Shown one piece after another: positions 1 to 8,622 of a DNA stretch of 64,000 bases; position 1 is the stretch's first letter; each line of letters starts with the position of its first letter. This stretch comes from Flavobacteriaceae bacterium (lineage in GTDB: Bacteria; Bacteroidota; Bacteroidia; Flavobacteriales; Flavobacteriaceae): the NCBI GenBank assembly GCA_018608765.1, contig JABAYY010000086.1, positions 1 through 64,000 of the forward strand. The letters run 5' to 3'. The notes beneath the pieces are model-generated. The model saw nothing but the letters and a program-made list of their open reading frames with translations, did no database searches and had not been told where the DNA came from. The position numbers were made by a program, and so were the translations under genes.

Positions 1-116
1 AGAATGTGTATGCTGGAAAAGATCATACCCTTCACGCTAAAGTGGACGGTTTAGTAAAATTTGCAAGAAAGAGAGACAATAAGTCCTATGTGTCTATTGT
101 TCCTTTTGAGGCATAA
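1..116 (+). CDS. rpmA: 50S ribosomal protein L27, C-terminal part
   Basis: The frame starting at base 3 encodes the C-terminal 37 residues of ribosomal protein L27, ending at the TAA at 114-116. The stretch GKDHTLHAKVDGLVKF followed by a short basic segment and VSIVPFEA is the usual end of L27. The N-terminal half lies outside the window, so the gene is partial only because the window starts here. L27 is a large-subunit protein near the peptidyl transferase centre. A terminator hairpin follows at 138-163, so this looks like the end of its transcript. Confidence 0.93.
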   Translation, partial: NVYAGKDHTLHAKVDGLVKFARKRDNKSYVSIVPFEA

Positions 117-137
117 TTTTCAATTAATTCTATAAGA

Positions 138-163
138 AAGCTTCGCATTGCGAGGCTTTTTTT
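138..163 (+). terminator. Rho-independent terminator after rpmA
   Basis: A 9-bp stem (AAGCTTCGC with GCGAGGCTT, one G-T wobble) closes a 3-nt ATT loop and is followed by a run of T. It lies 22 bases after the rpmA stop. Confidence 0.85.
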
Positions 164-174
164 ATGTCAAAAAA

Positions 175-690
175 TCAGTGAATTAGTTTTTCAAACGCCA
201 AACGCTTATCGTTATTCTCTAAGTAAATCACTCCACAATATATATAGTCTAATTTTTTGAGCAACGTTTGCATTCCGAGGTTGTCTTCGTGTGTATCGAT
301 GCGCATCGATTGAATGGAAGTCTGTTTTAAGATCTGCTCACACTGATTAAAAATAAACTTTGCGATTCCAGTCCCTCTAAATTTTTCTCCAACAGCCATA
401 CGATGAATCACGCCATACTTAGCATCGGATTCAGTAATCCAATTGCCTTTGATACTTTTGTAAGTCGGCTCATTTCTTGTGGTGAACATCGCCGTAGCTA
501 GTAGGTTAGAGTCTTCTAGCTTTACAACATAACTTTCGTTATTCAGGATGTCTTTTAAAATTGCTTGTTCGTTAGGATATCCATTTTGCCATTGCTCAAT
601 ATGTTGTGCAGCCAAGTATGCCTGAGCCTGCTCAATGAGTTTCATTATTTCGGATAGATCCCCTTTTTTGGCAAGTAGAAGTTTCATCAT
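175..690 (-). CDS. GNAT family N-acetyltransferase
   Basis: A 171-residue protein with the GNAT fold signature. The acetyl-CoA pyrophosphate-binding stretch RMAVGEKFRGTGIAKFIF around residues 95-113 fits motif A (R/Q-x-x-G-x-G/A), and a late beta-strand/helix region around LLKKLDYIYCGVIYL is typical of motif B. The substrate cannot be predicted. The protein starts MMK, so the second Met is an equally good start. It is a single minus-strand gene, separated from ahcY upstream by a strong hairpin terminator at 721-755, so it probably has its own promoter. Confidence 0.85.
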   Translation of the reverse strand: MMKLLLAKKGDLSEIMKLIEQAQAYLAAQHIEQWQNGYPNEQAILKDILNNESYVVKLEDSNLLATAMFTTRNEPTYKSIKGNWITESDAKYGVIHRMAVGEKFRGTGIAKFIFNQCEQILKQTSIQSMRIDTHEDNLGMQTLLKKLDYIYCGVIYLENNDKRLAFEKLIH

Positions 691-720
691 TTTGTTTTAT
701 TATTAGATGAATTTTAATCA

Positions 721-755
721 AAAAAAAGCCAAAGCATTCGTGCTTTGGCTTTTTT
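721..755 (-). terminator. Strong terminator after ahcY
   Basis: A perfect 15-bp stem (722-736 with 741-755) closes a TTCG tetraloop. It has A runs on one side and T runs on the other, so it could work in both directions. It lies 13 bases past the ahcY stop and 30 bases before the GNAT start on the same strand, so its main role is probably to end the ahcY transcript. Confidence 0.9.
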
Positions 756-768
756 ATAAGTTGTGTTA

Positions 769-2085
769 TTAGTAGCGGTAATATTCTGGCTTATAAGGTC
801 CTTGTACTTCTACACCAATATAACTTGCTTGTTCAGATCGAAGCTCTGTAAGCTCCACACCAATTTTAGCAAGGTGTAATTTAGCTACTTTTTCATCTAA
901 ATGTTTTGGCAACATATACACTTCGTTGCTGTATGCACTTCTATTGGTCCAGAGTTCAATTTGAGCCAAAACTTGGTTTGTAAATGAGTTACTCATCACA
1001 AAACTAGGGTGTCCCGTAGCACAACCTAAATTAACCAATCGCCCTTCAGCGAGTACAATAATATCATTGCCGTCAATAGTATATTTATCTACTTGTGCTT
1101 TGATTTCAACTTTAGTAGCCCCATGAGTGTCATTGAGCCATGTCATGTCAATTTCATTATCGAAGTGACCAATGTTACAAACAATAGTTTTGTCTTTCAT
1201 TGCTTCAAAATGAATGCTTTGAACAATGTCTTTATTTCCTGTTGCCGTCACTACAATATCAGCAGTAGGCAATACAGTTTCTAATCTCTTCACTTCAAAT
1301 CCGTCCATTGCCGCTTGTAGCGCACAAATAGGATCGACTTCTGTCACTGTAACAATACTTCCAGCTCCTTGAAAAGAAGCTGCAGTTCCTTTTCCTACAT
1401 CCCCATAGCCACAAACAACAACTCTTTTTCCAGCGAGCATGATATCTGTTGCACGACGTACAGCATCTACTGCGCTTTCTTTACAACCGTATTTATTGTC
1501 AAATTTACTTTTTGTTACCGAATCATTCACGTTGATTGCCGGCATAGATAAAGTTCCATTTTTCATACGCTCATACAAACGGTGTACGCCTGTAGTGGTT
1601 TCTTCACTTAATCCATTGATACCTTCAATTAGTTCTGGATAATGGTCAAATACTAGGTTGGTTAAATCACCACCATCATCTAAAATCATATTTAATGGCT
1701 TACGGTCTTCTCCAAAAAACAGTGTTTGTTCTATACACCAATCAAATTCTTCCTCATTTAAACCTTTCCAAGCATATACAGGAATTCCGGCTGCGGCAAT
1801 TGCTGCAGCTGCTTGATCTTGAGTTGAAAAGATATTACACGAACTCCATGTCACATCTGCACCAAGTGCTACAAGGGTTTCAATCAGAACTGCTGTTTGT
1901 ATGGTCATGTGTAAGCAACCTGCAATTCTAGCACCTTTTAGTGGTTGGCTGTCTTTGTATTCTTCTCGAAGACTCATTAAGCCTGGCATTTCAGCTTCAG
2001 CGAGATCAATTTCTTTTCGCCCCCAATCTGCAAGAGACATATCTTTTACTTTGAAAGGAGTGTAGGGAATTGTTTTTACGGTCAT
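769..2085 (-). CDS. ahcY: Adenosylhomocysteinase
   Basis: Cytosolic NAD-dependent enzyme that reversibly hydrolyses S-adenosylhomocysteine to adenosine and homocysteine, clearing the product of SAM-dependent methylation. The NAD-binding glycine motif GYGDVGKG lies mid-protein, [17 protein letters not shown] holds the conserved substrate/NAD lysine region, and the C-terminus KPEYYRY is diagnostic for the family. The start is trimmed seven codons from the longest frame to the Met beginning [16 protein letters not shown], which gives the usual length of about 438 residues. A -7-like box on the minus strand lies at 2164-2171, and a terminator follows the gene. Confidence 0.96.
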   Translation of the reverse strand: MTVKTIPYTPFKVKDMSLADWGRKEIDLAEAEMPGLMSLREEYKDSQPLKGARIAGCLHMTIQTAVLIETLVALGADVTWSSCNIFSTQDQAAAAIAAAGIPVYAWKGLNEEEFDWCIEQTLFFGEDRKPLNMILDDGGDLTNLVFDHYPELIEGINGLSEETTTGVHRLYERMKNGTLSMPAINVNDSVTKSKFDNKYGCKESAVDAVRRATDIMLAGKRVVVCGYGDVGKGTAASFQGAGSIVTVTEVDPICALQAAMDGFEVKRLETVLPTADIVVTATGNKDIVQSIHFEAMKDKTIVCNIGHFDNEIDMTWLNDTHGATKVEIKAQVDKYTIDGNDIIVLAEGRLVNLGCATGHPSFVMSNSFTNQVLAQIELWTNRSAYSNEVYMLPKHLDEKVAKLHLAKIGVELTELRSEQASYIGVEVQGPYKPEYYRY

Positions 2086-2163
2086 AAGGCATTTTTTTAA
2101 ATACACTCGTTTGGTTTTAACCTATAAATTAGCGTATTTTCGTTTTTAAATTGTTATACGGTG

Positions 2164-2171
2164 CAAAGATA
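2164..2171 (-). promoter_or_regulatory. Putative ahcY promoter (-7 box)
   Basis: The minus strand reads TATCTTTG, matching the Bacteroidota -7 consensus TAnnTTTG. It lies about 80 bases before the ahcY start. The -33 region is only T-rich with no clear TTTG, so this rests on the -7 box and position. Confidence 0.5.
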
Positions 2172-2194
2172 ACTATTAACTATTAAAAAATTAA

Positions 2195-2827
2195 ATGCCA
2201 CTTTATAAATCACTTGTTTTAAACTCACAAACTATTGTTAAAATCTGGAAGATCACGGAATCCAAAGATTTTTTCTCAGAAAAACTCGTGTTGGAACCAG
2301 AGAGTTTAGAGCGTGTCAACGGGATGAAAAGTGAATTGCATCAACGAGGCTTTCTAAGTGTTCGAATGTTACTTGCTGAATTTGGATATGTTGATGAAGA
2401 TTTGGTATATGATGCATTTGGGAAACCGCATTTGAAAGATGGAAAACACATCTCTATTACGCATTCTTATATATTTTCGGCTGTGGTAGTTAGCTCAAGG
2501 GAAGTAGGAGTTGACATTGAAAAACAACGTGAAAAAATTATCAAAATAGCTCCAAAATTCATTGGCTATGAAACTACTTATTTAAGCGAAAATGACCCTA
2601 CACTGATTCAGAAATTAACTTGGATTTGGTGCATTAAAGAATCGCTTTATAAACTATATGCAACTCCAGGAATGGTGTTTAAAAAACATTTTTTGGTTTT
2701 GCCATTTGGAACCGCTTCCAATAGTACATCGGCTTGGATAATTGAAAAGAATCAAAAGACCAAGTATAAGGCTATCTTCATGGAATTTGAAGGGTTCGGT
2801 TGTGCAATAACAACGCCAGAAATATGA
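2195..2827 (+). CDS. 4'-phosphopantetheinyl transferase superfamily protein
   Basis: A 210-residue Sfp/AcpS-type enzyme that would move the phosphopantetheine arm from CoA to a carrier-protein serine. Visible motifs are the magnesium-binding GVDIE around residue 108 and WCIKESLYK (W-x-x-K-E-S-x-x-K) around residue 148. An earlier FGKPHL / ISITHS pair matches the P1/P2 region of the family. It heads a tight group: pnuC starts inside its last codon (ATGA overlap at 2824-2827). The target carrier protein is not evident from the neighbours; primary-metabolism acyl carrier protein is one option, a secondary pathway elsewhere another. Confidence 0.88.
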   Translation: MPLYKSLVLNSQTIVKIWKITESKDFFSEKLVLEPESLERVNGMKSELHQRGFLSVRMLLAEFGYVDEDLVYDAFGKPHLKDGKHISITHSYIFSAVVVSSREVGVDIEKQREKIIKIAPKFIGYETTYLSENDPTLIQKLTWIWCIKESLYKLYATPGMVFKKHFLVLPFGTASNSTSAWIIEKNQKTKYKAIFMEFEGFGCAITTPEI

Positions 2828-3456
2828 ATAATTTGACGTCTTTTTTTCTAGAAGCTTATAGTCAAACGCCAATGCATTTAATTATATTAGAAGCGATTGC
2901 TTTTGTGTTTGGAGTTGTTAGTGTTTATTACGCACAAAAAGCTCATATTTTGGTATATCCTACGGGAATTATTTGTACCATTATTACGGTTTATCTATTA
3001 TATATAAATCAGTACTTCGGGGATATGATGATGAACGGCTATTACTCTATTATGAGTTTATACGGATGGTGGAATTGGTCTCAAACTTCGAACAATAATA
3101 AGGTGTTAAACATAACTACTGCCAACTTTAGAGATAAAAAAATCGGATTTATTTTATGTGTATTAACGATGGGTGTTACCTTTTTGGTGTATAAAATTTT
3201 TGCTTACACTCTTTTATTGCCAAACTATATAGATATTTTTACTTCTGGTTTGTTTTTCACAGCCATGTGGTACATGGCCAATAAAAAACTTCAAAATTGG
3301 ACACTTTGGATCATTGCAAATGTCATCACAATTCCTTTATATGCATATCGAGGGTTAGGGATGTTGTCTATTCAATATATCATTTTTACTTTTTTAGCCT
3401 TTCAAGGATATAAATCATGGAAAAAGCACTTGAACAACAGCCTTCAAACTGCATAA
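2824..3456 (+). CDS. pnuC: PnuC-type nicotinamide riboside transporter
   Basis: Inner-membrane facilitator for nicotinamide riboside, with about seven hydrophobic segments over 210 residues. The signature region NGYYSIMSLYGWWNW carries the tryptophan- and tyrosine-rich pattern of PnuC, and GYKSWKKH ends the protein. The start is trimmed to the ATG at 2824, which overlaps the stop of the phosphopantetheinyl transferase gene as ATGA. It is followed, with a 40-base overlap, by the kinase that would trap the imported riboside by phosphorylation, so the two genes form a transport and trapping pair. Confidence 0.93.
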   Translation: MNNLTSFFLEAYSQTPMHLIILEAIAFVFGVVSVYYAQKAHILVYPTGIICTIITVYLLYINQYFGDMMMNGYYSIMSLYGWWNWSQTSNNNKVLNITTANFRDKKIGFILCVLTMGVTFLVYKIFAYTLLLPNYIDIFTSGLFFTAMWYMANKKLQNWTLWIIANVITIPLYAYRGLGMLSIQYIIFTFLAFQGYKSWKKHLNNSLQTA

Positions 3457-3986
3457 AAGTAGTTTTATTTGGTCCAGAATCTACAGGAAAGACAACCTTA
3501 TCTAAAGCGTTGGCAGACCACTTTGGTACCCTTTGGGTTGCTGAGTATGCGCGTGAATACCTTCAGAATAAATGGGATTTAGAAAAAAAAACCTGCGAGC
3601 CATCTGATTTATTACCAATAGCAGTTGGACAAATGCAGTTAGAAAATACTATTGCAGCCAAAACCAACGAACTCTTGTTTTGCGACACCAATCTTTTGGA
3701 AACAAAAGTGTATTCTGAATCATACTATGACGGGTACTGTGACCCCATAATTGATTATTATGCAAAAATAAATTGTTATAGTTTGTACTTTTTATGCGAT
3801 ATTGACGTTCCTTGGGTAGCAGATGATTTGAGAGACAAACCGAATGAACGAAAAAAAATGTTTTTAACATTTGAAAGAGCTTTGCAAAAACAGGAACTCC
3901 CTTATGTGATTTTGAGTGGCTCTAAATCAGAGCGATTGAAAAATGCAGTCATCCACATTAATGAACTTTTAACACCAAAAATTTGA
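3417..3986 (+). CDS. NadR-type ribosylnicotinamide kinase (AAA_28 ATPase)
   Basis: A 189-residue P-loop kinase. The Walker A motif GPESTGKTT lies near residue 19, and the following AEYAREYL and CDTNLLETKVYSE match the kinase half of NadR. It would phosphorylate nicotinamide riboside to NMN for NAD synthesis. Unlike full NadR it has no helix-turn-helix and no adenylyltransferase domain, which is usual for this stand-alone Bacteroidota form. It overlaps pnuC by 40 bases. The downstream DUF4301 gene starts at a TTG that overlaps its stop. Confidence 0.9.
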   Translation: MEKALEQQPSNCIKVVLFGPESTGKTTLSKALADHFGTLWVAEYAREYLQNKWDLEKKTCEPSDLLPIAVGQMQLENTIAAKTNELLFCDTNLLETKVYSESYYDGYCDPIIDYYAKINCYSLYFLCDIDVPWVADDLRDKPNERKKMFLTFERALQKQELPYVILSGSKSERLKNAVIHINELLTPKI

Positions 3987-5533
3987 GTTATTCTCCTTCC
4001 GACATATTATACATTGAAAGCTTAGGATTAAGTTTCACAGATGTAGATAAACAATTAGATCATTATAAGTTTCCTCCAGGCTTTGTGAATTTAAAATCCT
4101 CTGCAACCCTTGGCAACGGAATTATGAAACTTTCTGATTTAGAGATAAATGGGCTAATTGAATATTATGACGAACGGAAAGCATCGCTTTCTGTTGTAAA
4201 ATTTACTCCAGCTTCTGGGGCAGCTTCTAGAATGTTTAAAATGCTTCATGAGTTTTTGTCTGAATATAACCCTCAAAAAGAGTCCATCAACTCCTATATA
4301 AATAAAAATAAAATTACAGAATTGTTTTTGTTTTTTGTAACCATTGAGAAACTTCCATTTCATGACGAAGCAGTCATCCAGATGCGTAAAATCAAGCCCG
4401 ATTATGACCTACTTAATTTAGATCAAAAACGTCTTTTGTTTGTAAAAACAATCCTCGAAGAATCTTCCTTAAACTATTCAAACATTCCCAAAGGATTATT
4501 GCCATTTCATAAATACAAAAAACATATATCAACGGCTTTTGAGGAGCACTTGTTTGAAGCGGCAAAATACGCTTGCGTTAACGGCAAAGCAGTGCTGCAC
4601 TTTACCATTTCAAAAGCGCATTTGAAACAATTTGAAAGTAGGTTAGCGGCGATTCAAAAATCTGTAGAATCTAAAACCAACACTACATTTGACATCACCT
4701 TTTCCAATCAAGAATCGACTACAGATGTATTAGCTGTAGATTTAAAAAACCAACCTTTCAGGTTGAACAATAAGCTTCTGTTTAGACCGTCGGGGCATGG
4801 TGCCTTGATAAAAAACTTAAACCAAATTGATGCAGACATTGTATTTGTAAAAAACATTGATAATGTAGTTGTTAATAAATATTTGGAGGAGATAGCACGT
4901 TATAAAAAAGCTCTTGCAGGCCTATTATTGAATACACAGAAGCAAGCGTTTGCTTATGCGAAAGCTTTGGAATCTAAAGACATTTCTAAAAATGAAATAG
5001 CAGAAATTGCAGGTTTTTTAACCAAAAAATTAAATATTGTCATTAATTCTCAATTCGGAAAATATGCTAATAAACATAAAATTGAGTATTTAAAATCTAA
5101 AATTAACCGACCTATTCGCGTTTGTGGAATGGTTAAGAATGAAAGTGAACCTGGAGGTGGTCCCTTTTGGGTAAAGCATGACAATGGAGAAGTGTCATTG
5201 CAAATAGTAGAAGCAAGTCAAGTTGATGTGAACCTGAAAAAACAAAAAGCTATTTTGACAAATGCAACGCATTTTAATCCTGTCGATATTATTTGCGGAG
5301 TTAAAAACCACAAAGGTGAAGCCTATGATTTAGAAGAGTTTATAGATGCTAACACTTATTTTGTGACGACTAAAACAAAACATGGCAGAAAGCTTAAAAC
5401 ACTAGAAAGACCGGGTTTATGGAATGGTAGTATGGCTGATTGGAGTACAATTTTTGTGGAAGTCCCAATTATTACCTTTAATCCTGTTAAAAGAGTGAAT
5501 GATCTTTTAAAGTTTACACATCAAGTAAAATAA
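3983..5533 (+). CDS. DUF4301 family protein
   Basis: A 516-residue protein of the Bacteroidota family DUF4301, whose biochemical role is unknown to me. Recognised from the N-terminal pattern (a D-x-x-x-I/x-x-x-G-L-S stretch and a Q-L-D-x-x-K-F-P-P-G-F segment), the glycine/serine-rich TPASGAASRMFK around residue 75, and the downstream blocks FRPSGHGALIKNLN and ESEPGGGPFW. These recall nucleotide-sugar pyrophosphorylase-like loops, but that is only a resemblance. The start is a TTG overlapping the kinase stop (TTGA); it is preferred because family members begin just before ILYIESLGL and no ATG is nearby. Probably cotranscribed with the NAD salvage genes. Confidence 0.85.
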   Translation: MSYSPSDILYIESLGLSFTDVDKQLDHYKFPPGFVNLKSSATLGNGIMKLSDLEINGLIEYYDERKASLSVVKFTPASGAASRMFKMLHEFLSEYNPQKESINSYINKNKITELFLFFVTIEKLPFHDEAVIQMRKIKPDYDLLNLDQKRLLFVKTILEESSLNYSNIPKGLLPFHKYKKHISTAFEEHLFEAAKYACVNGKAVLHFTISKAHLKQFESRLAAIQKSVESKTNTTFDITFSNQESTTDVLAVDLKNQPFRLNNKLLFRPSGHGALIKNLNQIDADIVFVKNIDNVVVNKYLEEIARYKKALAGLLLNTQKQAFAYAKALESKDISKNEIAEIAGFLTKKLNIVINSQFGKYANKHKIEYLKSKINRPIRVCGMVKNESEPGGGPFWVKHDNGEVSLQIVEASQVDVNLKKQKAILTNATHFNPVDIICGVKNHKGEAYDLEEFIDANTYFVTTKTKHGRKLKTLERPGLWNGSMADWSTIFVEVPIITFNPVKRVNDLLKFTHQVK

Positions 5534-5545
5534 TTTTAAAAATTC

Positions 5546-5576
5546 TTTTCAATAATTCAAATCTAAACTATATTTG
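5546..5576 (+). promoter_or_regulatory. Promoter of the TPP-riboswitch transcript
   Basis: A perfect -7 box TATATTTG at 5569-5576 lies 18 bases after a T-rich TTTTC at 5546-5550 that can act as the -33 box. Transcription would begin just before the riboswitch P1 stem. Confidence 0.7.
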
Positions 5577-5579
5577 CAC

Positions 5580-5668
5580 TGTTCTCAAAAAAGGGGTGCC
5601 GATATCGGCTGAGATCATACCCATTGAACCTAGAACAGATAATGCTGTTTAGGGATGTGAGTTTCAAT
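5580..5668 (+). promoter_or_regulatory. TPP riboswitch (THI element)
   Basis: The conserved thi-box core is intact and in order: GGGGTGCC, GGCTGAGA, ATACCC, GAACCT, ACAGATAATGCTG and AGGGA. The ends CTCA (5584-5587) and TGAG (5658-5661) can pair as P1. TPP riboswitches bind thiamine pyrophosphate and usually lower expression when it is plentiful. Just downstream an AT-rich hairpin (TCAATTAA with TTAATTGA, 5664-5683) overlaps the P1 edge and might be part of the expression platform, though there is no T-run, so translational control or another structure is possible. The regulated gene is the TonB receptor at 5769. Confidence 0.95.
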
Positions 5669-5768
5669 TAATATTTTAATTGAAAGTTTAACGAAGTGTT
5701 TGCTTCAAAAGAATTAGTAACCAATTTATAAAGAATAATAACCTCTTTTATTCGATAATTTTTATCGT

Positions 5769-7931
5769 ATGAAAAAATCTATCCTTTTAATTGTACTGTC
5801 ATTGACAATATCAGTAATGACAGCACAACAAAATCAAGTACAAACCGACTCTACCAAAACACAAACTTTAGATGAGGTTTTAGTTCAATCTGTTAGAGTA
5901 AAACCCAATGCGCCGATTACGCATTCCGATGTAACTAAGGCTCAATTAGAGCCTCGGAATTTAGGTCAAGACCTTCCAATTTTATTAAATTATTTGCCAT
6001 CGGTAGTGACTACTAGTGACGCTGGAGCGGGCATTGGATACACGGGAATTAGGGTTCGAGGCGTCAGTCCTTTATCAACCAATATTACAATCAACGGAAT
6101 TCCATATACCGACGCAGAATCACTGGGTACTTTTTGGGTAAATTTACCTGACTTCTCATCATCAGTAGAAAGCTTACAACTTCAAAGAGGTGTAGGGACG
6201 TCCACAAATGGATCGGGTGCTTTTGGGGCGAGTATCAATATTTTAACAGATGCTATATCAGATAAATCGTCTGCTGAAATTTCAAACACTTTTGGAAGTT
6301 ACAACACACGAAAGCATACAGTTAAATTTAGTACAGGCAAAATCAACGACGTTTTTGAAGTTGCAGGGCGTTTGTCGCAAATCAAATCTGATGGGTATGT
6401 TGACAGGGCTTTTTCAGATCTTAAATCTTATTTTTTACAAGGTTCATACAACAAAAATGGAACACTCATTAAAGCCTTGGCTTTTGGAGGGCACGAAAGA
6501 ACGTATCAGTCTTGGTTTGGGTTGACTCAAGATGAAATAGAGCAGAACCGTCGACAAAACCCATATACCTATGAAAATGAAATTGACAACTACAAACAAG
6601 ATCATTATCAACTCCACTGGAATCAAAAAATAGATCAAAATTGGTCCACTAATCTAGGCTTAAATTATACATTTGGTCGTGGTTATTTCGAGCAATTTAG
6701 AGCCGATGACGACGTGAGTGACTATAGTGGGATAGTAGAAGCAACAGGAGTTGATTTTTATGGTACGCCTGTTACTGACCTAATTAGAAGGCGTTGGTTA
6801 GAAAATGATTATTATGTGATAAATGCGACTGCAAATTATAGAACGACCGAACTAGACCTTACGTTTGGAGGGTCTTATAGCGCCTATGACGGCGATCATT
6901 TTGGAGAAGTAATTTGGGCACAACAATTTGCTGAAAATGCGTCAATTCGAGATCAATATTATTTTGGAAATGGCAAAAAAACCGACTTCAGTGTATTTGC
7001 AAAAGCGACCTACACATTAAATTCTAAAATAGATATTTTTGGAGATTTACAACTTAGAAATGTAGGTTATAAAACCTCTGGTATCACATCTGATTTAGTC
7101 AATATGTTGATTGATGAATCTTATAGTTTCTTTAACCCTAAAGTTGGTGTTACTTTTCAATTGGCAGCTCATTCTAATATTTATGCGTCTTATGCAAGAG
7201 CTAATAGAGAACCAAGTCGTAGTGATTTTGAAAGCAATCCAGAGATCAAACCAGAGCAGTTAAATGATTTTGAAATTGGATGGCGTTACAAAAAAGGGGC
7301 GCTTCTGTTGAATGTCAACTCCTATTACATGCAATACAACGAACAATTAATTCTCACAGGTGCATTGGATGATGTGGGAGCACCTGTAAGAAAAAATAGT
7401 GGTGACAGCTATAGACTTGGTTTAGAAGTTGAGGCTGTTTATGCGTTTTCCGATAAATTTAGGGTGCAACCAAATGTCACATTGAGTTCAAATAAAAATA
7501 AACAAACTTTTTCTCAAGTAGATGGAGTTCTTAAAGATTTTGGAACCACAAACATTTCTTTTTCACCAGAAATCGTAGCTTCAAATATGATTGTTTACAG
7601 TCCTTTAAATAATTTAAGTTTAAATTTTTTAACCAAATACGTAGGAGAACAATATATGGGAAATACAGATACTGCAGCCTCAAAATTAGAAAGTTATGTG
7701 GTGAATGATTTTAATATTTCCTATCAGTGGAATCCGAAATCAATATTTACATCTGTAGTTGTTTCGGCTCTTATAAATAATGTTTTTAATGAGGAATATG
7801 TATCCAATGGATATTATTATACGTATGATGACGATTGGTCTGTTCCTGGTCAAGTGACAACCATTGAAGGGGCAGGATATTATCCACAAGCTACTAGAAA
7901 CTTCTTAGTAGGTCTGACCTTGAAGTTTTAA
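5769..7931 (+). CDS. TonB-dependent receptor, probable thiamine uptake
   Basis: A 720-residue outer-membrane receptor. Residues 1-19 are a signal peptide ending MTAQQ; the plug domain follows (around 35-160, with GIRVRGVSPLSTNITINGIPYTD and GSGAFGASINI); the rest is the beta-barrel, ending in the aromatic-terminated FLVGLTLKF. A TonB-box-like TLDEVLVQSV lies near residue 34. There is no N-terminal carboxypeptidase-like domain, so it is not SusC-type. The substrate is inferred from the TPP riboswitch in its leader: thiamine or a precursor. A terminator follows at 7952-7981, so it is probably transcribed alone. Confidence 0.9.
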   Translation: MKKSILLIVLSLTISVMTAQQNQVQTDSTKTQTLDEVLVQSVRVKPNAPITHSDVTKAQLEPRNLGQDLPILLNYLPSVVTTSDAGAGIGYTGIRVRGVSPLSTNITINGIPYTDAESLGTFWVNLPDFSSSVESLQLQRGVGTSTNGSGAFGASINILTDAISDKSSAEISNTFGSYNTRKHTVKFSTGKINDVFEVAGRLSQIKSDGYVDRAFSDLKSYFLQGSYNKNGTLIKALAFGGHERTYQSWFGLTQDEIEQNRRQNPYTYENEIDNYKQDHYQLHWNQKIDQNWSTNLGLNYTFGRGYFEQFRADDDVSDYSGIVEATGVDFYGTPVTDLIRRRWLENDYYVINATANYRTTELDLTFGGSYSAYDGDHFGEVIWAQQFAENASIRDQYYFGNGKKTDFSVFAKATYTLNSKIDIFGDLQLRNVGYKTSGITSDLVNMLIDESYSFFNPKVGVTFQLAAHSNIYASYARANREPSRSDFESNPEIKPEQLNDFEIGWRYKKGALLLNVNSYYMQYNEQLILTGALDDVGAPVRKNSGDSYRLGLEVEAVYAFSDKFRVQPNVTLSSNKNKQTFSQVDGVLKDFGTTNISFSPEIVASNMIVYSPLNNLSLNFLTKYVGEQYMGNTDTAASKLESYVVNDFNISYQWNPKSIFTSVVVSALINNVFNEEYVSNGYYYTYDDDWSVPGQVTTIEGAGYYPQATRNFLVGLTLKF

Positions 7932-7951
7932 AAGAAGATATTAAAAATTAG

Positions 7952-7981
7952 AAATAGCGTACTTCAGTGCGCTATTTTTTT
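7952..7981 (+). terminator. Terminator after the TonB receptor
   Basis: An 11-bp stem (AAATAGCGTAC with GTGCGCTATTT, one wobble) with a TTCA loop is followed by seven T. It sits between convergent genes and overlaps the stop codon of the minus-strand lipoprotein, so it may serve both. Confidence 0.85.
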
Positions 7982-8441
7982 AATTGGAAGAAATATAAAG
8001 TGTATTGCCATTACTTTCTACAAAATAGGTTGTAAGTCCACAACGGAGCTCAGTATTTTCTAAAGGCTGCCCTGTAAATAGACTGTATTTATTAGCATCG
8101 TTACATCCACAAATTCCTTCAAGTCCATTGATAGAAAGCACCGAACAATTGCTAAAAACATGATTGGGGTCTGCAGCGTCAAAGGCTACAAAACCAGTCC
8201 CTGTATTATTTACAATGAGCCCTCCATTTCCTTCATTAGGGACATACACTGGATTATTAGGAAATGTCAATTGGTTGTACTGAGAAAGATTTAGGTTCAA
8301 TGAAGTTGATACATTTAGATTGACTAAAAAATTACAATTTGGATTGGAGTTATTGTCTTTTGAACACCCCATACAAACGATGAGCATCATAGCACAGAGA
8401 TTCAGTAAATTAATTTTATTTTTTATATATAGATGCAACAT
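7980..8441 (-). CDS. Rieske-like fold lipoprotein with altered metal-ligand motifs
   Basis: A 153-residue predicted lipoprotein: hydrophobic N-terminus, then a cysteine at residue 26 in VCMGC, followed by a polar SKDNNSN linker. The C-terminal half follows the pattern of flavobacterial Rieske-type lipoproteins (GGLIV, then FVAFDAA-x-P-N, NCSVL, GLEGICGCNDANKYSLFTGQPL, YFVESNGNTLYI). At the first cluster motif the expected cysteine is aspartate (AADPNH), and the second motif reads CGCND with no histidine. I therefore infer the fold is kept, but a standard 2Fe-2S cluster is doubtful. Function unknown. Confidence 0.6.
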   Translation of the reverse strand: MLHLYIKNKINLLNLCAMMLIVCMGCSKDNNSNPNCNFLVNLNVSTSLNLNLSQYNQLTFPNNPVYVPNEGNGGLIVNNTGTGFVAFDAADPNHVFSNCSVLSINGLEGICGCNDANKYSLFTGQPLENTELRCGLTTYFVESNGNTLYISSN

Positions 8442-8514
8442 TTAATAAAGTCTAAAGTTCATACGATTTAAGCGCTCAATTTACGACAAAAACTACAGTA
8501 AGATAAATATTTTG

Positions 8515-8522
8515 TATATTTG
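8515..8522 (+). promoter_or_regulatory. greA promoter (-7 box)
   Basis: TATATTTG is an exact match to the Bacteroidota -7 consensus, about 100 bases before greA. The -33 box is weak. The predicted start of transcription falls at the base of the hairpin at 8529. Confidence 0.6.
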
Positions 8523-8528
8523 TAATGC

Positions 8529-8552
8529 AATCTCGTGAAAACGAGATTTTTT
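8529..8552 (+). promoter_or_regulatory. Terminator-like hairpin in the greA leader
   Basis: A perfect 8-bp stem (AATCTCGT with ACGAGATT) closed by a GAAA tetraloop is followed by TTTT. It lies between the predicted greA promoter and the greA start, near the very 5' end of the transcript. It could be an attenuator or a 5'-stabilising hairpin. Confidence 0.55.
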
Positions 8553-8622
8553 CGTTTAGCTCTAAAATATTGATTAGACTATTCAAACACCAAATGAACG
8601 ACTACTTTAAAAATTATCTGTT

